Source of the DNA: Catellatospora methionotrophica
Lineage (GTDB): Bacteria; Actinomycetota; Actinomycetes; Mycobacteriales; Micromonosporaceae
Length of the DNA stretch: 64,000 nucleotides
Assembly: GCF_011297335.1 (NCBI RefSeq)
Contig: NZ_JAAOTJ010000001.1
Span: forward strand, 372,001 to 436,000
Direction of reading: 5' to 3'
Shown here in pieces: positions 47,923 to 56,774 of the stretch. Made by a program: the position numbers and the translations under genes. How positions within the stretch are numbered: position 1 is the first letter of the stretch; every line of letters starts with the position of its first letter. The notes under the pieces were generated by a model, which was given only the letters and a program-made list of their open reading frames with translations, was not told the DNA's origin and ran no database searches.

Positions 47923-49500
47923 ATGAGAGTCACATCATCGGCCGCGGGCGTCGCGCTGGCGCTGGTCGCCGTGTTAGCGCTGCCCGCACCCACGGCCTCG
48001 GCCGCCCCGACCCGGCATGAGGCCGAGAGTTCGCCCGCCGTCTGCGCAGGCACGATCGACAGCAACTGGTCCGGGTTCTCCGGCAGCGGCTTCTGCAACG
48101 GCACCAACAACACCAGCGGTTACGTGCAGTTCACCGTCACCGCGCCGGCCGCGGGCACCGCCACCCTGGGCGTACGCTTCGCCAACGGCACCACCACCGC
48201 CCGGCCCGCCACCCTGGCCGTGAACGGGTCGACGGCGCAGACCGTGTCCTTCGAGGGCACCGGCGCCTGGGACGCCTGGACCACCAAGACCCTGACGGTG
48301 AACGTCAACGCCGGCAGCAACACCGTCCGGCTCACCCCGACCACGTCGACCGGCCTGGCCAACGTCGACTACCTGGAGTTCGAGGCGGGCACCACCACCC
48401 CGCCAACGACCGCGCTGTACGTGGCGACCACCGGTGACGACGCGAACGCGGGCACCCTCAGCGCGCCGCTGAAGACCATCCAGCGCGCGGTCGACCTGGC
48501 CCAGGCGGGCTACACGATCTTCGTGCGCGGCGGCACGTACGCGCCGAGCACGAACGTGCAGCTGCTGCGCAACGGAACGTCGAGCCAGCCGATCACGCTG
48601 CGCAACTACGGCAGCGAGAAGGTCGTGCTCGACGGCGAGAACATGTCGTACACGCCGGGCGCGATCGACTCCACGATCCCGCGCGCCGAGCGCGGCGCGA
48701 TCCACATCGAGGGCGACTGGTGGCGCATCGTCGGCCTGGAGATCATCCACGGGCCGTACGCCGTGTTCGGCCTGGACACCAACAACAGCGTGTTCGAGCG
48801 GCTGATCACCCGCGACAACTACGAGAGCGGCCTGCACCTGCAGGGCTCGTCCAGCAACAACCTGATCCTCAACCTGGACAGCTACGGCAACCGCGACCCG
48901 CGCAAGAACGGCGAGAGCGCCGACGGCCTGGCCATCAAGGAGGGTTCCGGCACCGGCAACGTCGTCCGCGGCGCGCGGCTGTGGAACAACGCCGACGACG
49001 GGCTGGACTTCTGGATGTTCTCCTCGCCGATCCTGCTGGAGAACAGCCTGTCCTGGGGCAACGGGTTCAACCGGTGGAACCTGCCGAACTACACCGGCGA
49101 CGGCAACGGGTTCAAGCTCGGCGGCAACGGCGTGTCCGCGAGCCACACCGTACGCAACAGCATGACCTGGGACAACGCGGTCGGCGGCTTCATCGACAAC
49201 AACAATCCCGGCCAGCACCTGATCGACCGCTGCACCGCCTGGGACAACCCGGGCACGGGGTTCAACGCCAACCGCTCCGACAGCACGCTGACCAGGAACC
49301 TCGCGGTCGCGAACGGCACCGCGGTCTCGCTCGGCGCGAACTCCGGCGGTTCGGGCAACTCGTGGGACCTCGGCGGCAGCTGGGCGCTGCAGAGCACCGA
49401 CCCGTCCACGATCACCGGGGCGCGGGCCGCCGACGGCTCGATCCCCTCCTCCACCTTCCTGCGCCCGGCCAGCGGAGCCGACGTCGGAGCGCGCTTCTGA
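47923..49500 (+). CDS. secreted pectate lyase, family PL9, with N-terminal CBM35
   Basis: A 525-residue exported enzyme. A Sec signal (about 1-28) precedes a CBM35-like domain (about 29-155: HEAESSPAVCAG, SGYVQFTVTAPAAGTATLGV, TGLANVDYLEF). The rest is a right-handed beta-helix beginning LYVATTGDDANAGTLSAPLK, the DUF1565/PL9 entry, with DWWRIVGLEIIHGPYAVFGL, DYYESGLHLQ-like coils and DGNGFKLGGNG, whose K398 is the expected catalytic base of PL9. It would cleave polygalacturonate or rhamnogalacturonan in plant debris by beta-elimination. Followed by an SGNH esterase gene with which it likely cooperates. Confidence 0.88.
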   Translation: MRVTSSAAGVALALVAVLALPAPTASAAPTRHEAESSPAVCAGTIDSNWSGFSGSGFCNGTNNTSGYVQFTVTAPAAGTATLGVRFANGTTTARPATLAVNGSTAQTVSFEGTGAWDAWTTKTLTVNVNAGSNTVRLTPTTSTGLANVDYLEFEAGTTTPPTTALYVATTGDDANAGTLSAPLKTIQRAVDLAQAGYTIFVRGGTYAPSTNVQLLRNGTSSQPITLRNYGSEKVVLDGENMSYTPGAIDSTIPRAERGAIHIEGDWWRIVGLEIIHGPYAVFGLDTNNSVFERLITRDNYESGLHLQGSSSNNLILNLDSYGNRDPRKNGESADGLAIKEGSGTGNVVRGARLWNNADDGLDFWMFSSPILLENSLSWGNGFNRWNLPNYTGDGNGFKLGGNGVSASHTVRNSMTWDNAVGGFIDNNNPGQHLIDRCTAWDNPGTGFNANRSDSTLTRNLAVANGTAVSLGANSGGSGNSWDLGGSWALQSTDPSTITGARAADGSIPSSTFLRPASGADVGARF

Positions 49501-49520
49501 CCGCGCCGCGCAGGTAGACG

Positions 49521-49553
49521 GGCGGGCCGCCCGGTGCCCCTGGGCGGCCCGCC
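49521..49553 (+). terminator. hairpin after the PL9 gene
   Basis: A 12-base G/C stem (49521-49532 with 49542-49553) and 9-base loop, 20 bases past the PL9 stop. Confidence 0.65.
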
Positions 49554-49612
49554 TCACCGCGCGACCCGTCCGGTCGCGCGTCATCCCCTCGGAATCGACG
49601 GAGGTTCCACCT

Positions 49613-50860
49613 GTGATGATCAAACGTAGCCGCGCCGTGGCCGCGCTCGCCGGGCTCGGCCTGGTCGCGACGACCCTGGTCGCCGCGGCGGGCCCGGCCT
49701 CGGGTGGCCTGCCGCCGCGCTGGGTGGGCACCTGGGGCACCGCGCTGACCGCGCCGAGCCTGGCCAACACCGGCAGCTCGCTCAACGGCTTCGCCGACCA
49801 GTCGATCCGCCAGCTCGTACGGATCTCGCTCGGCGGGCAGCAGGTGCGGCTGCGGTTCACCAACGCGTACGGCACCGGCCCGCTGAGCATCGGCCGGGCC
49901 AGTGTCGGCCTGCCCGTGGCGGCGGGTTCGCCGACGCTGCAGCCCGGCAGCATCCGGCCGGTCACCTTCGGCGGCAGCGCGTCGACCGTGGTCTACAAGG
50001 GCGCGGAGGTGATCAGCGATCCGGTCGACCTGCCGGTGGCAGCGTTGCAGGAGCTGGCGGTAACGCTGTACCTGCCGGTCGCGACCGGGGCCGCGTCCTG
50101 GCACTGGACGGCCCGCCAGACCTCCTACGTCTACGCGGGCGACCGGGCCGGCGAGCTCGACGGCAGCGGGCAGACCGCCGCGTACAACCACTTCTACTAC
50201 CTGGCCGGGATCGAGGCGTTCACCCCGACCGGCCTGGGCACGGTGGTGGTGCTCGGCGACTCGATCAGCGACGGGTCGGGCGCCACGCTCGGCGCGAACA
50301 CCCGCTGGCCCGACTACCTCGCCGGGCGCGTGACCGGCACCTGGCCCGCGCTGGGCGACCCCGGTGTGCTCAACGTGAGCCTCGCCGGGAACCAGGTCAC
50401 CCGGGACGGGCAGACGCTCAACTCCCCCGCGCTGGGCGACAGCGCGCTGGCCCGCCTCGACGACGACGTGTTCAGCCAGCCCGGCGTACGCACCGTCTTC
50501 GTCGAACTGGGGATCAACGACGTGCACCTGTCGGGATACCCGGCCGACCGGATCATCGGCGGGCTGCGGCAGCTGGCGGTCCAGGCCAAGGACCGCGGTC
50601 TGCGGACCGTCGTCGCGACGCTCGGCCCGTTCGAGGGGTACTCGTCCTGGACGCCGGAGAAGGAGGCCGTCCGCCAGTCGGTCAACGCCTACCTGCGCGG
50701 CGACAACGAGTTCGACGCGCTGGTCGACTTCGACCAGGTCCTGCGCGACCCGGCCGCGCCCACCAGGGTGCTGCCCGCGTACGACAGCGGCGACCACATC
50801 CACCCCAACGACACCGGCGCGCAGGCCCTCGCTGCGGCCGTGCCGCTCTGGCTGCTGTAG
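49613..50860 (+). CDS. secreted SGNH/GDSL esterase (pectin or rhamnogalacturonan acetylesterase-like)
   Basis: A 415-residue exported hydrolase. A Sec signal ends around residue 32. The N-terminal 190 residues form a beta-rich domain (WVGTWGTALTAPSLANTG, IRQLVRISLGGQQVRLRFTN). The SGNH domain has block I VVLGDSISDG (S217), block II glycine in NVSLAGNQV, block III ELGINDVH and block V SGDHIHPND (D394, H397). Such enzymes remove acetyl groups from plant polysaccharides. The position behind the PL9 lyase suggests acetylated pectin. GGAGG lies 8 bases before the GTG. Confidence 0.85.
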   Translation: MMIKRSRAVAALAGLGLVATTLVAAAGPASGGLPPRWVGTWGTALTAPSLANTGSSLNGFADQSIRQLVRISLGGQQVRLRFTNAYGTGPLSIGRASVGLPVAAGSPTLQPGSIRPVTFGGSASTVVYKGAEVISDPVDLPVAALQELAVTLYLPVATGAASWHWTARQTSYVYAGDRAGELDGSGQTAAYNHFYYLAGIEAFTPTGLGTVVVLGDSISDGSGATLGANTRWPDYLAGRVTGTWPALGDPGVLNVSLAGNQVTRDGQTLNSPALGDSALARLDDDVFSQPGVRTVFVELGINDVHLSGYPADRIIGGLRQLAVQAKDRGLRTVVATLGPFEGYSSWTPEKEAVRQSVNAYLRGDNEFDALVDFDQVLRDPAAPTRVLPAYDSGDHIHPNDTGAQALAAAVPLWLL

Positions 50861-50898
50861 TACGCCGGAATTGGCGCTATCCACCTGCTTTGAGGTCA

Positions 50899-50954
50899 TG
50901 CAACAAATCTGCACATGCACATGCTTGTTCACGGAAAGCGCTTGCCCGTAGCGT
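50899..50954 (+). promoter_or_regulatory. promoter with conserved 15-base box and GCGC operator
   Basis: TGCAACAAATCTGCA (50899-50913) is identical to the box before the PL9 gene. TTGTTC (50925-50930) and TAGCGT (50949-50954) are spaced 18 bases, with GGAAAGCGCTTGCC (50933-50946) in the spacer. The box-to -35 distance is 11 bases at both places. Predicted transcript start is near 50961. Confidence 0.7.
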
Positions 50955-50996
50955 GGGTTCGCGTGGTTCGGTCTCGGGTCGAGGCCGAGAAGTGCA

Positions 50997-51038
50997 GACG
51001 GGGGCGGCCGGCATGCCGCCCCCGTCTTCTTCCTTGGG
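50997..51038 (+). terminator. terminator-like hairpin in the leader (attenuator or end of a small RNA)
   Basis: A perfect 12-base stem (50997-51008 with 51015-51026), 6-base loop and a T-rich tail (TTCTTCCTT) lie about 36 bases after the predicted start and 9 bases before the next ATG. A smaller stem, CTCGG with CCGAG around 50973-50989, precedes it. The transcript would end here unless read-through is allowed. Confidence 0.6.
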
Positions 51039-51046
51039 ACGGTGTG

Positions 51047-52090
51047 ATGGCCCAGCGGCTCGCCCTCGTGGAGAAGGCAAAGCCCTACCCGCTCGCGGTG
51101 GCGGGTCCCGCAGACTTCCGCTGCGGGCAGGCGGCCCCCGTCGATCCACAGGTCGTCCTGGACGAACCCGGACACAGCCTGTACTGCCTCGACCACGACA
51201 ACCGCCGCGCCCTGTTCACCAGGACCGGCGTCGACCCGGGCGGCGCGCCGTTCTACTTCCAGGCGCAGTACGCCCACGCGACCGAGGTCGTCACCCTGTC
51301 CTACGACGAGCTGTTCGCGCTGTCCACACCCGGCGAGCCGGGCGGGGTGTTCCTCTACTCCACCGGGCGGTGCGGCTCGACGCTGGTCGCCACCGCGCTG
51401 GCCGAACGCGGCGGCCTCACCGGGATCTCGGAACCGGACGTGCTCACCCAGCTGGTCATGCTCGCCCCGCGACTGACCGGGCCGCAGCTGCGCGACCTGA
51501 CCCGCGCCTGCGTACGGGTGCTGGCGCGCGGGCACCCCGTCGTGATCAAGCCGCGCAGTTTCGCCGTCGAGCTGGCCGGGCTGCTGCACGAGGAGTTCCC
51601 GCAGTTCGCGTCCGTTTTCCTGTACCGGGAGCCGCTGTCGTGGGCACGGTCGACCGCGCGGGCCTTCGCCGGGTACGACCCGGCCCTGAACACCGACCCG
51701 GCGGCAGTGCAGGACCGTCTCGGGCGGCTGATCCCGCTGGTCGGCCGGTGGCGGCGGCGGATGGGCCGCCTGCTGTCGCCGGAGGAGGTCATGGCCTGCC
51801 AATGGGTCGCCCAGCTGGAACGGGCGCTCGCGCTGCGGCACCGGGGCGCCGACCTGTTCACGGCGACGTACGAGGACCTGCTGGCCGGTCCGGGGGCGGT
51901 GCTCGGGGCGCTGTTCGCGCACTGTGGCCTGCCCGCGCCGTCCGGGCTGGACGCGATCCTGGCCAGGGACTCCCAGGAGGGGACGAGCCTGTCCCGGTCG
52001 GCCACCACGGCCCGCGCCGCCGGGCCGGGACTCGACGAGGCCGCGTTCACCCGCACCGTCGCCGCACTCTGGGTGGAGGCCCTGCGGTGA
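51047..52090 (+). CDS. sulfotransferase-like protein
   Basis: A 347-residue protein with the nucleotide-binding start of a sulfotransferase: GGVFLYSTGRCGSTLVATAL, where GRCGSTL matches the 5'-phosphosulfate loop for PAPS. VVIKPRSFAVELAGLLHEEF and SVFLYREPLSWARSTARAFA would hold the 3'-phosphate Arg/Ser pair. A C-terminal helical part follows. It might sulfate the cluster product or a carrier-bound intermediate; close relatives of this kind can also have other roles. Overlaps the next ABC gene by GTGA, so it belongs to the export operon. ATG 51047 is chosen; a GTG one codon earlier is possible. Confidence 0.7.
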   Translation: MAQRLALVEKAKPYPLAVAGPADFRCGQAAPVDPQVVLDEPGHSLYCLDHDNRRALFTRTGVDPGGAPFYFQAQYAHATEVVTLSYDELFALSTPGEPGGVFLYSTGRCGSTLVATALAERGGLTGISEPDVLTQLVMLAPRLTGPQLRDLTRACVRVLARGHPVVIKPRSFAVELAGLLHEEFPQFASVFLYREPLSWARSTARAFAGYDPALNTDPAAVQDRLGRLIPLVGRWRRRMGRLLSPEEVMACQWVAQLERALALRHRGADLFTATYEDLLAGPGAVLGALFAHCGLPAPSGLDAILARDSQEGTSLSRSATTARAAGPGLDEAAFTRTVAALWVEALR

Positions 52091-53829
52091 CGGCGCGGGA
52101 GCTGATCGCCCGAGGGGCCAGGCTCTGCGGGCGGATGATCCGGTCCGAGCCGCGCCTGTTCCTGGTCTCGCTCGGCGGCGCGGGCCTGGTCGTGCTGCTG
52201 TCGATCGGCAGCGCGTTCGCGATCGGCGCGGTCGTCGCCGACGTGGTCGCGCCGATGCTGGACCGTGGCCGGGTCGACGCCGGACTGCTGGCCGCTGCCG
52301 CCGCCGCGCTGCTGGGATTGAGCGCGCTGAAGGTGGTCGGCATCTTCAGCCGCCGCCTCGGCGCGGTCTACCTGCAGCAGAGCCTGCAGGCGGGGCAGCG
52401 TAAGGCCATCGTGCGCAAATACCTGGACCTGCCGCCCGCCTGGCACCGCGACAACCCGACCGGGGCGCTGCTGTCGAACGCGTCCTCGGACGTCGACGCG
52501 GCGGCCTCACCGGCGGGCAGCCTCGCGTACGCCGTCGCCACGGTGTTCCTGCTGGCCGGGGCGCTGATCGCGCTGTTCGCGGTGGACTGGACGCTGGGCC
52601 TGGTCGGTGTGGTGGTCTTTCCGGGCCTGCTCACGGTGTTCGCCGTCTACTCGCGCCGGGTCGCGCCGCGTTACCGCACGGCCCAGTCGCTGCGGGCACG
52701 GGTGACCGCGCTGGCGCACGAGAGCTTCGACGGGGCGCTGACGGTCAAGGTGATGGGCCGCGCGGATCACCAGACGCGGCGGTTCGCCGACCAGGTCGGC
52801 GAGCTGCGCCAGTCGCTGGTGTCGATCGGCCGGACCCGCGCCTGGCACGATCCGGTGATCGACGCGCTGCCCCAGGTCGGCACGATCGCCGTGCTGGTCG
52901 TCGGAGCGTGGCGGTGCGAGCAGGGCTCGCTCGGGCTGAGTGACCTGACCTCCGCCGCGTTCCTGTTCGCGCTGATGGACATGCCGATCCGGGCCATCGG
53001 CTGGCTGCTGGGCGCGCTGCCCCGGGCGGTCGCCGGAGCCGAGCGGGTGGACCGGGTCCTCGCCGCCGCCGACGACCTGCCGCACGGCACGGCCTCGCTT
53101 GGCGGTGACCGGGCCGAGCTGCGGTTGCGGCAGGTGAACGTACGCAACCTGCGTGACGTGTCGTTCCGGGTGGCCCCGGGCCGGGTCGTCGCGCTGGTCG
53201 GGCCGACGGGCTGCGGCAAGTCGACGATCGCGGCCGTCGCGGCGCGGCTGCTGCCGCCGGAGTCCGGAATGGTGCAGGTCGGCGGGGTCGACGCGCGGGA
53301 GCTGACGGCGCGGGCGTACGCGGCGGCGGTGGCGTACGTGCCGCAGGTGCCGTTCGTGTTCGCCGACAGCGTGCGCGGCAACGTCGCGCTGGGACGGCCC
53401 GGCATCGACGACGACGCGGTGTGGCGGGCGCTGGCCGTGGCGCGGGCCGACGACTTCGTCCGGCTGCTGCCGCAGGGCCTGGACACCGCGCTCGGCGAGC
53501 GCGGCGCGGCCCTGTCCGGCGGGCAGCGCCAGCGGCTCGCGCTGGCCCGCGCCCTGGCGGGCGAACCGTCGCTGCTCGTGCTCGACGACGCCACCAGCGC
53601 CGTCGACCCGGTCGTCGAGGCGGACGTCGTCGCGGGTCTGCGCGCGGCTGCCGGCGGCCCGGCGATGCTCGTGGTGGCGACCCGGCGGCCCACGATCGCG
53701 CTCGCCGACGAGGTCGTCTACCTGGACCGGGGCGAGGTCGTCGCGACGGGCGCGCACCACGAGCTGATGCGGGACGTGGCGGGCTACCGGAAGCTGCTGG
53801 CGGCGTACGACCGGCGGGTGGGTGTGTGA
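52087..53829 (+). CDS. ABC exporter half-transporter 1 of a heterodimer
   Basis: A 580-residue fusion of six membrane helices (FLVSLGGAGLVVLLSIGSAF, VFLLAGALIALFAVDWTLGL and others) and an ATPase domain. Walker A is GPTGCGKST, signature LSGGQRQRLALAR, Walker B LLVLDDATSAVD (Asp where Glu normally follows the D, a change seen in degenerate sites), and the H-loop His is replaced (VATRRPT). One weak and one strong site is the usual pattern for heterodimeric exporters. Partner is the next gene, joined by a GTGA overlap. Likely exports the NRPS product. Confidence 0.88.
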   Translation: MTARELIARGARLCGRMIRSEPRLFLVSLGGAGLVVLLSIGSAFAIGAVVADVVAPMLDRGRVDAGLLAAAAAALLGLSALKVVGIFSRRLGAVYLQQSLQAGQRKAIVRKYLDLPPAWHRDNPTGALLSNASSDVDAAASPAGSLAYAVATVFLLAGALIALFAVDWTLGLVGVVVFPGLLTVFAVYSRRVAPRYRTAQSLRARVTALAHESFDGALTVKVMGRADHQTRRFADQVGELRQSLVSIGRTRAWHDPVIDALPQVGTIAVLVVGAWRCEQGSLGLSDLTSAAFLFALMDMPIRAIGWLLGALPRAVAGAERVDRVLAAADDLPHGTASLGGDRAELRLRQVNVRNLRDVSFRVAPGRVVALVGPTGCGKSTIAAVAARLLPPESGMVQVGGVDARELTARAYAAAVAYVPQVPFVFADSVRGNVALGRPGIDDDAVWRALAVARADDFVRLLPQGLDTALGERGAALSGGQRQRLALARALAGEPSLLVLDDATSAVDPVVEADVVAGLRAAAGGPAMLVVATRRPTIALADEVVYLDRGEVVATGAHHELMRDVAGYRKLLAAYDRRVGV

Positions 53830-55595
53830 AGGGCGGCGGCACGATGTGGGACACGCTGCGGCGGGCGATGCGCCTGTCGCCCGAACTGCGGCAGGGCCTG
53901 GCCGTGACGCTGCTGCTCGCGGTCGGCATGACCGCCGGGCGGGCGGCGGTGCCGGTCGCGGTGCAGCGCGGCATCGACGACGGGCTGCGCGGTCCGGGCG
54001 GCCCGGACGCCGGGGTGGTCGCGGTGATCGGCGCGGCCGGGCTGGGCGTGCTGCTGCTGTCCATGATCTGCGGGTACGCGATGATGCTGCGCCTGTTCGA
54101 CGTCAGCGAGACGGCGCTGGCGGCGGTGCGGGTGAAGGTCTTCCGCCACGTGCACGAGCTGCCGGTGCTGGACGTCGGCGCGCAGCAGCGCGGCGCGCTG
54201 GTCGCGCGGGCGACCTCCGACGTCGACCAGGTCACCTCGTTCCTGCAGTGGAACGGCGTGGTCCTGTTCATCTGCGTCGGGCAGACCCTGGTCACCGGCA
54301 CGGTCATGGTCGTCTACTCGTGGCCGCTGGCCCTGGTCGTGCTGGCGGTGTTCGCGCCGGTCGGCTGGGTGGTCCGGGCCGCGATGCGTGACCTGGCCGA
54401 CGCCTACGGCACGGTGCGCCAGCGGTCGGCGCAGATGCTCGCGGTCGTGTCGGAGAGCGTCGTCGGGGCCGAGGTGATCCGCTCCTACGACGTGTCGGCC
54501 CGCACCGTCGCCCGCCTCGACGAGGCCGTCGACGCGCACCGGCTGGCGTCGCAGCGGGCGTCGCGGCTGACCGTCACCGCGTACTCCGCCGGGGAGATCG
54601 CGACCGGGGTGGCGATGGCGGCGACGGCCGCGGTCGGGGTGCTGCTGGGCGTCGGCGGGCGGATGACGGTCGGCGAGATCGCCGCGTTCCTGTTCCTGGT
54701 GGCCCAGTTCGCACTGCCCGCGCAGGTCGCCGGGGAGATGCTCAACGGCCTGCAGAACGCCGTCGCCGGGTGGCGGCGGGTGCTGGACATCCTCGACGTC
54801 GCCCCGGACCCCGCCGACCACGCCGAGGCCGTCGACCTGCCGCCCGGCCCGGTCGCGGTGACGCTGCGCGGAGTCGGGTTCGTCTACCCGGACACGTCTG
54901 CCGAGGTGCTGCGGGACGTGGACCTGGAGATCGCGGCGGGCAGCCGGGTCGCGGTCGTGGGCCAGACCGGGGCGGGCAAGACCACGCTGGCGAAGCTCGT
55001 CGCACGCCTGGCCGCACCGAGCCGGGGGCAGGTGCTGCTGGCGGGGGTGCCGCTGGACCGGGTACGGCTGGCTTGCCTGCGCGAGCGCGTCGTCATGGTG
55101 CCGCAGGAGGGTTTCCTGTTCGGCGGTTCACTGGTCGACAACGTCCGGTTCGGCCGGGCGCTCACCGACGACGAGGTTGCCGGGGCGCTGCGTGAGCTGG
55201 AGCTGCTGGACTGGGCCGCAGGACTGCCCGGCGGGCTCGACACGGTGGTGGCCGAGCGCGGTGAGGGCCTCAGCGTCGGCGAGCGGCAGTTCGTGGCGCT
55301 CGCCCGTGCCCATGCCACCGGTGCGGACCTGCTGATCCTCGACGAGGCGACCAGCGCCGTGGACCCCGCCACCGAGGTGCGCCTGCGTACGGCGATGGAC
55401 CGGGTGTCGCGGGGGCGTACGACGATCACGATCGCGCACCGGCTGGCCACCGCCCGTGGCGCCGACGAGGTGATCGTCGTCGACGACGGCCGCGTGGTCC
55501 AGCGTGGCCGCCACGACGACCTGCTCGCGATGCCCGGCTCCCCCTACGCGAAGCTCCACGCCGCCTGGCTGTCCGGCGAGAACGCCCTCACCTGA
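53826..55595 (+). CDS. ABC exporter half-transporter 2 of a heterodimer
   Basis: A 589-residue half-transporter. Six membrane helices (AVTLLLAVGMTAGRAAVPVA, VVAVIGAAGLGVLLLSMICG and others) precede the ATPase: Walker A GQTGAGKTT, signature LSVGERQFVALAR (Ser-Val-Gly rather than the usual SGG), Walker B LLILDEATSAVD with a catalytic Glu, and H-loop ITIAHRLAT. With the first half-transporter carrying a degenerate Walker B and H-loop but a normal signature, the two complement each other. GTG at 53826 overlaps the previous stop; an ATG at 53844 is possible. It converges with the glycosyltransferase gene, 3 bases away. Confidence 0.88.
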   Translation: MKGGGTMWDTLRRAMRLSPELRQGLAVTLLLAVGMTAGRAAVPVAVQRGIDDGLRGPGGPDAGVVAVIGAAGLGVLLLSMICGYAMMLRLFDVSETALAAVRVKVFRHVHELPVLDVGAQQRGALVARATSDVDQVTSFLQWNGVVLFICVGQTLVTGTVMVVYSWPLALVVLAVFAPVGWVVRAAMRDLADAYGTVRQRSAQMLAVVSESVVGAEVIRSYDVSARTVARLDEAVDAHRLASQRASRLTVTAYSAGEIATGVAMAATAAVGVLLGVGGRMTVGEIAAFLFLVAQFALPAQVAGEMLNGLQNAVAGWRRVLDILDVAPDPADHAEAVDLPPGPVAVTLRGVGFVYPDTSAEVLRDVDLEIAAGSRVAVVGQTGAGKTTLAKLVARLAAPSRGQVLLAGVPLDRVRLACLRERVVMVPQEGFLFGGSLVDNVRFGRALTDDEVAGALRELELLDWAAGLPGGLDTVVAERGEGLSVGERQFVALARAHATGADLLILDEATSAVDPATEVRLRTAMDRVSRGRTTITIAHRLATARGADEVIVVDDGRVVQRGRHDDLLAMPGSPYAKLHAAWLSGENALT

Positions 55596-55598
55596 CCC

Positions 55599-56774
55599 TC
55601 AGCGCAGGCACTGTTCGATGATGTCGGCGGCGCGGGTCGCGCCGCCGGCGGCGGTGATGGCGCGGCGCATGTGGTCCACGCCGTCCATGATCGACGGGTC
55701 CTTGACCATGAGTTCGATCGCCGTCTTGAACGCGCCGGGGTCGGCGTGGTCGTCGGGCAGCCGTGCGCCGAGGGCGAGCTGCTCGATCCGCAGCGCGTTG
55801 GCCTCCTGTTCGAGGGTCTGCGGGGCGGCGAGCACGGGCACGCCCAGGCTCATCGCCTCCATGACGCCGCCCATCCCGGCGTGGCTGACCATGGCCGTGG
55901 CGTGGGCGAGCACGTCGAGCTGCGACACGAACCGGTGCACCTCGACGTTGGCGGGCACGCGGCCCAGGTCGGCGAGGTCGATGCGCTCACCGACCCCGAG
56001 TACGACGTGCCAGTCGCTGCCGCCGAACGCCTCGATGCAGTGCCGGTAGAAGTCGGGCCGGGCGTTGTACACGGTGCCGAGGGTCACCAGCAGCACGTCA
56101 CGGTCGCGGGGCGGCCGCCACCGGCCGGGGGCGCGGCGCAGGCACGGCCCGACGAACCGGTAACCGGGTTCGAACCGCTCCCCCGCGTACTGGAACGAGC
56201 GCGGGTAGAACGCGAGGTGCGCCTCGGGCCGCGGGCTCAGGAACTGCGCGGGGTCCAGGGTGGGGCAGTGCGCGGCGAGGAACGCCTCCAGTCGGGACAC
56301 GTACGTCAGCAGGACCGGGTCGGCGGGGTCGAAGGCATCCAGCGCCTGGCCCATCGACCAGTGCTCGTTGGAGACGAGCATCGGCCACAGCTGGATCGCG
56401 GGCACGTCGAGCCGCGCGGCCAGCACCCGCCCGGCGAACGCCATCCGGTCGAAGACGACGAGGTCGGGCCGGTCGTCGCGGTAGCGGGGCGCTAGCTGCG
56501 CGTACGTCGCCTCGGCCTCTTCGAGGAAGCTGAGCAGCGTCTGGCTGATGTAACCGCCCCGGCAGGGCACCCGCAGCGACGGGTCGTGGTCGGCCGGTCG
56601 CAGGGACCGGTACGGCTGGACGACCGCGCCCGCCGCCTCGACGGTCGCCCTGCGGTCCTCGGTGGTGCAGTACGTGACCCGGTGCCCGCGCCGGGTCAGC
56701 TCCTCGACGACCGGCAGGGTCGGGTACACGTGCCCGATGGCGGGGATGTTGAAGAACGCGATGTGCCTACCCAT
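55599..56774 (-). CDS. macrolide-type glycosyltransferase (GT1, MGT family)
   Basis: A 391-residue GT-B enzyme that would transfer a sugar from a nucleotide donor to the cluster product. HIAFFNIPAIGHVYPTLPVV is the acceptor-side start (GHVYPTL), VLLVTLGTVYNARPDFYRHC opens the donor domain, and SHAGMGGVMEAMSLGVPVLA with PQTLEQEANA is the donor-binding signature. The ATG at 56774 is the usual start for this family and overlaps the condensation gene by 8 bases; a GTG at 56804 is possible. Last gene of the NRPS operon. Confidence 0.88.
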   Translation of the reverse strand: MGRHIAFFNIPAIGHVYPTLPVVEELTRRGHRVTYCTTEDRRATVEAAGAVVQPYRSLRPADHDPSLRVPCRGGYISQTLLSFLEEAEATYAQLAPRYRDDRPDLVVFDRMAFAGRVLAARLDVPAIQLWPMLVSNEHWSMGQALDAFDPADPVLLTYVSRLEAFLAAHCPTLDPAQFLSPRPEAHLAFYPRSFQYAGERFEPGYRFVGPCLRRAPGRWRPPRDRDVLLVTLGTVYNARPDFYRHCIEAFGGSDWHVVLGVGERIDLADLGRVPANVEVHRFVSQLDVLAHATAMVSHAGMGGVMEAMSLGVPVLAAPQTLEQEANALRIEQLALGARLPDDHADPGAFKTAIELMVKDPSIMDGVDHMRRAITAAGGATRAADIIEQCLR

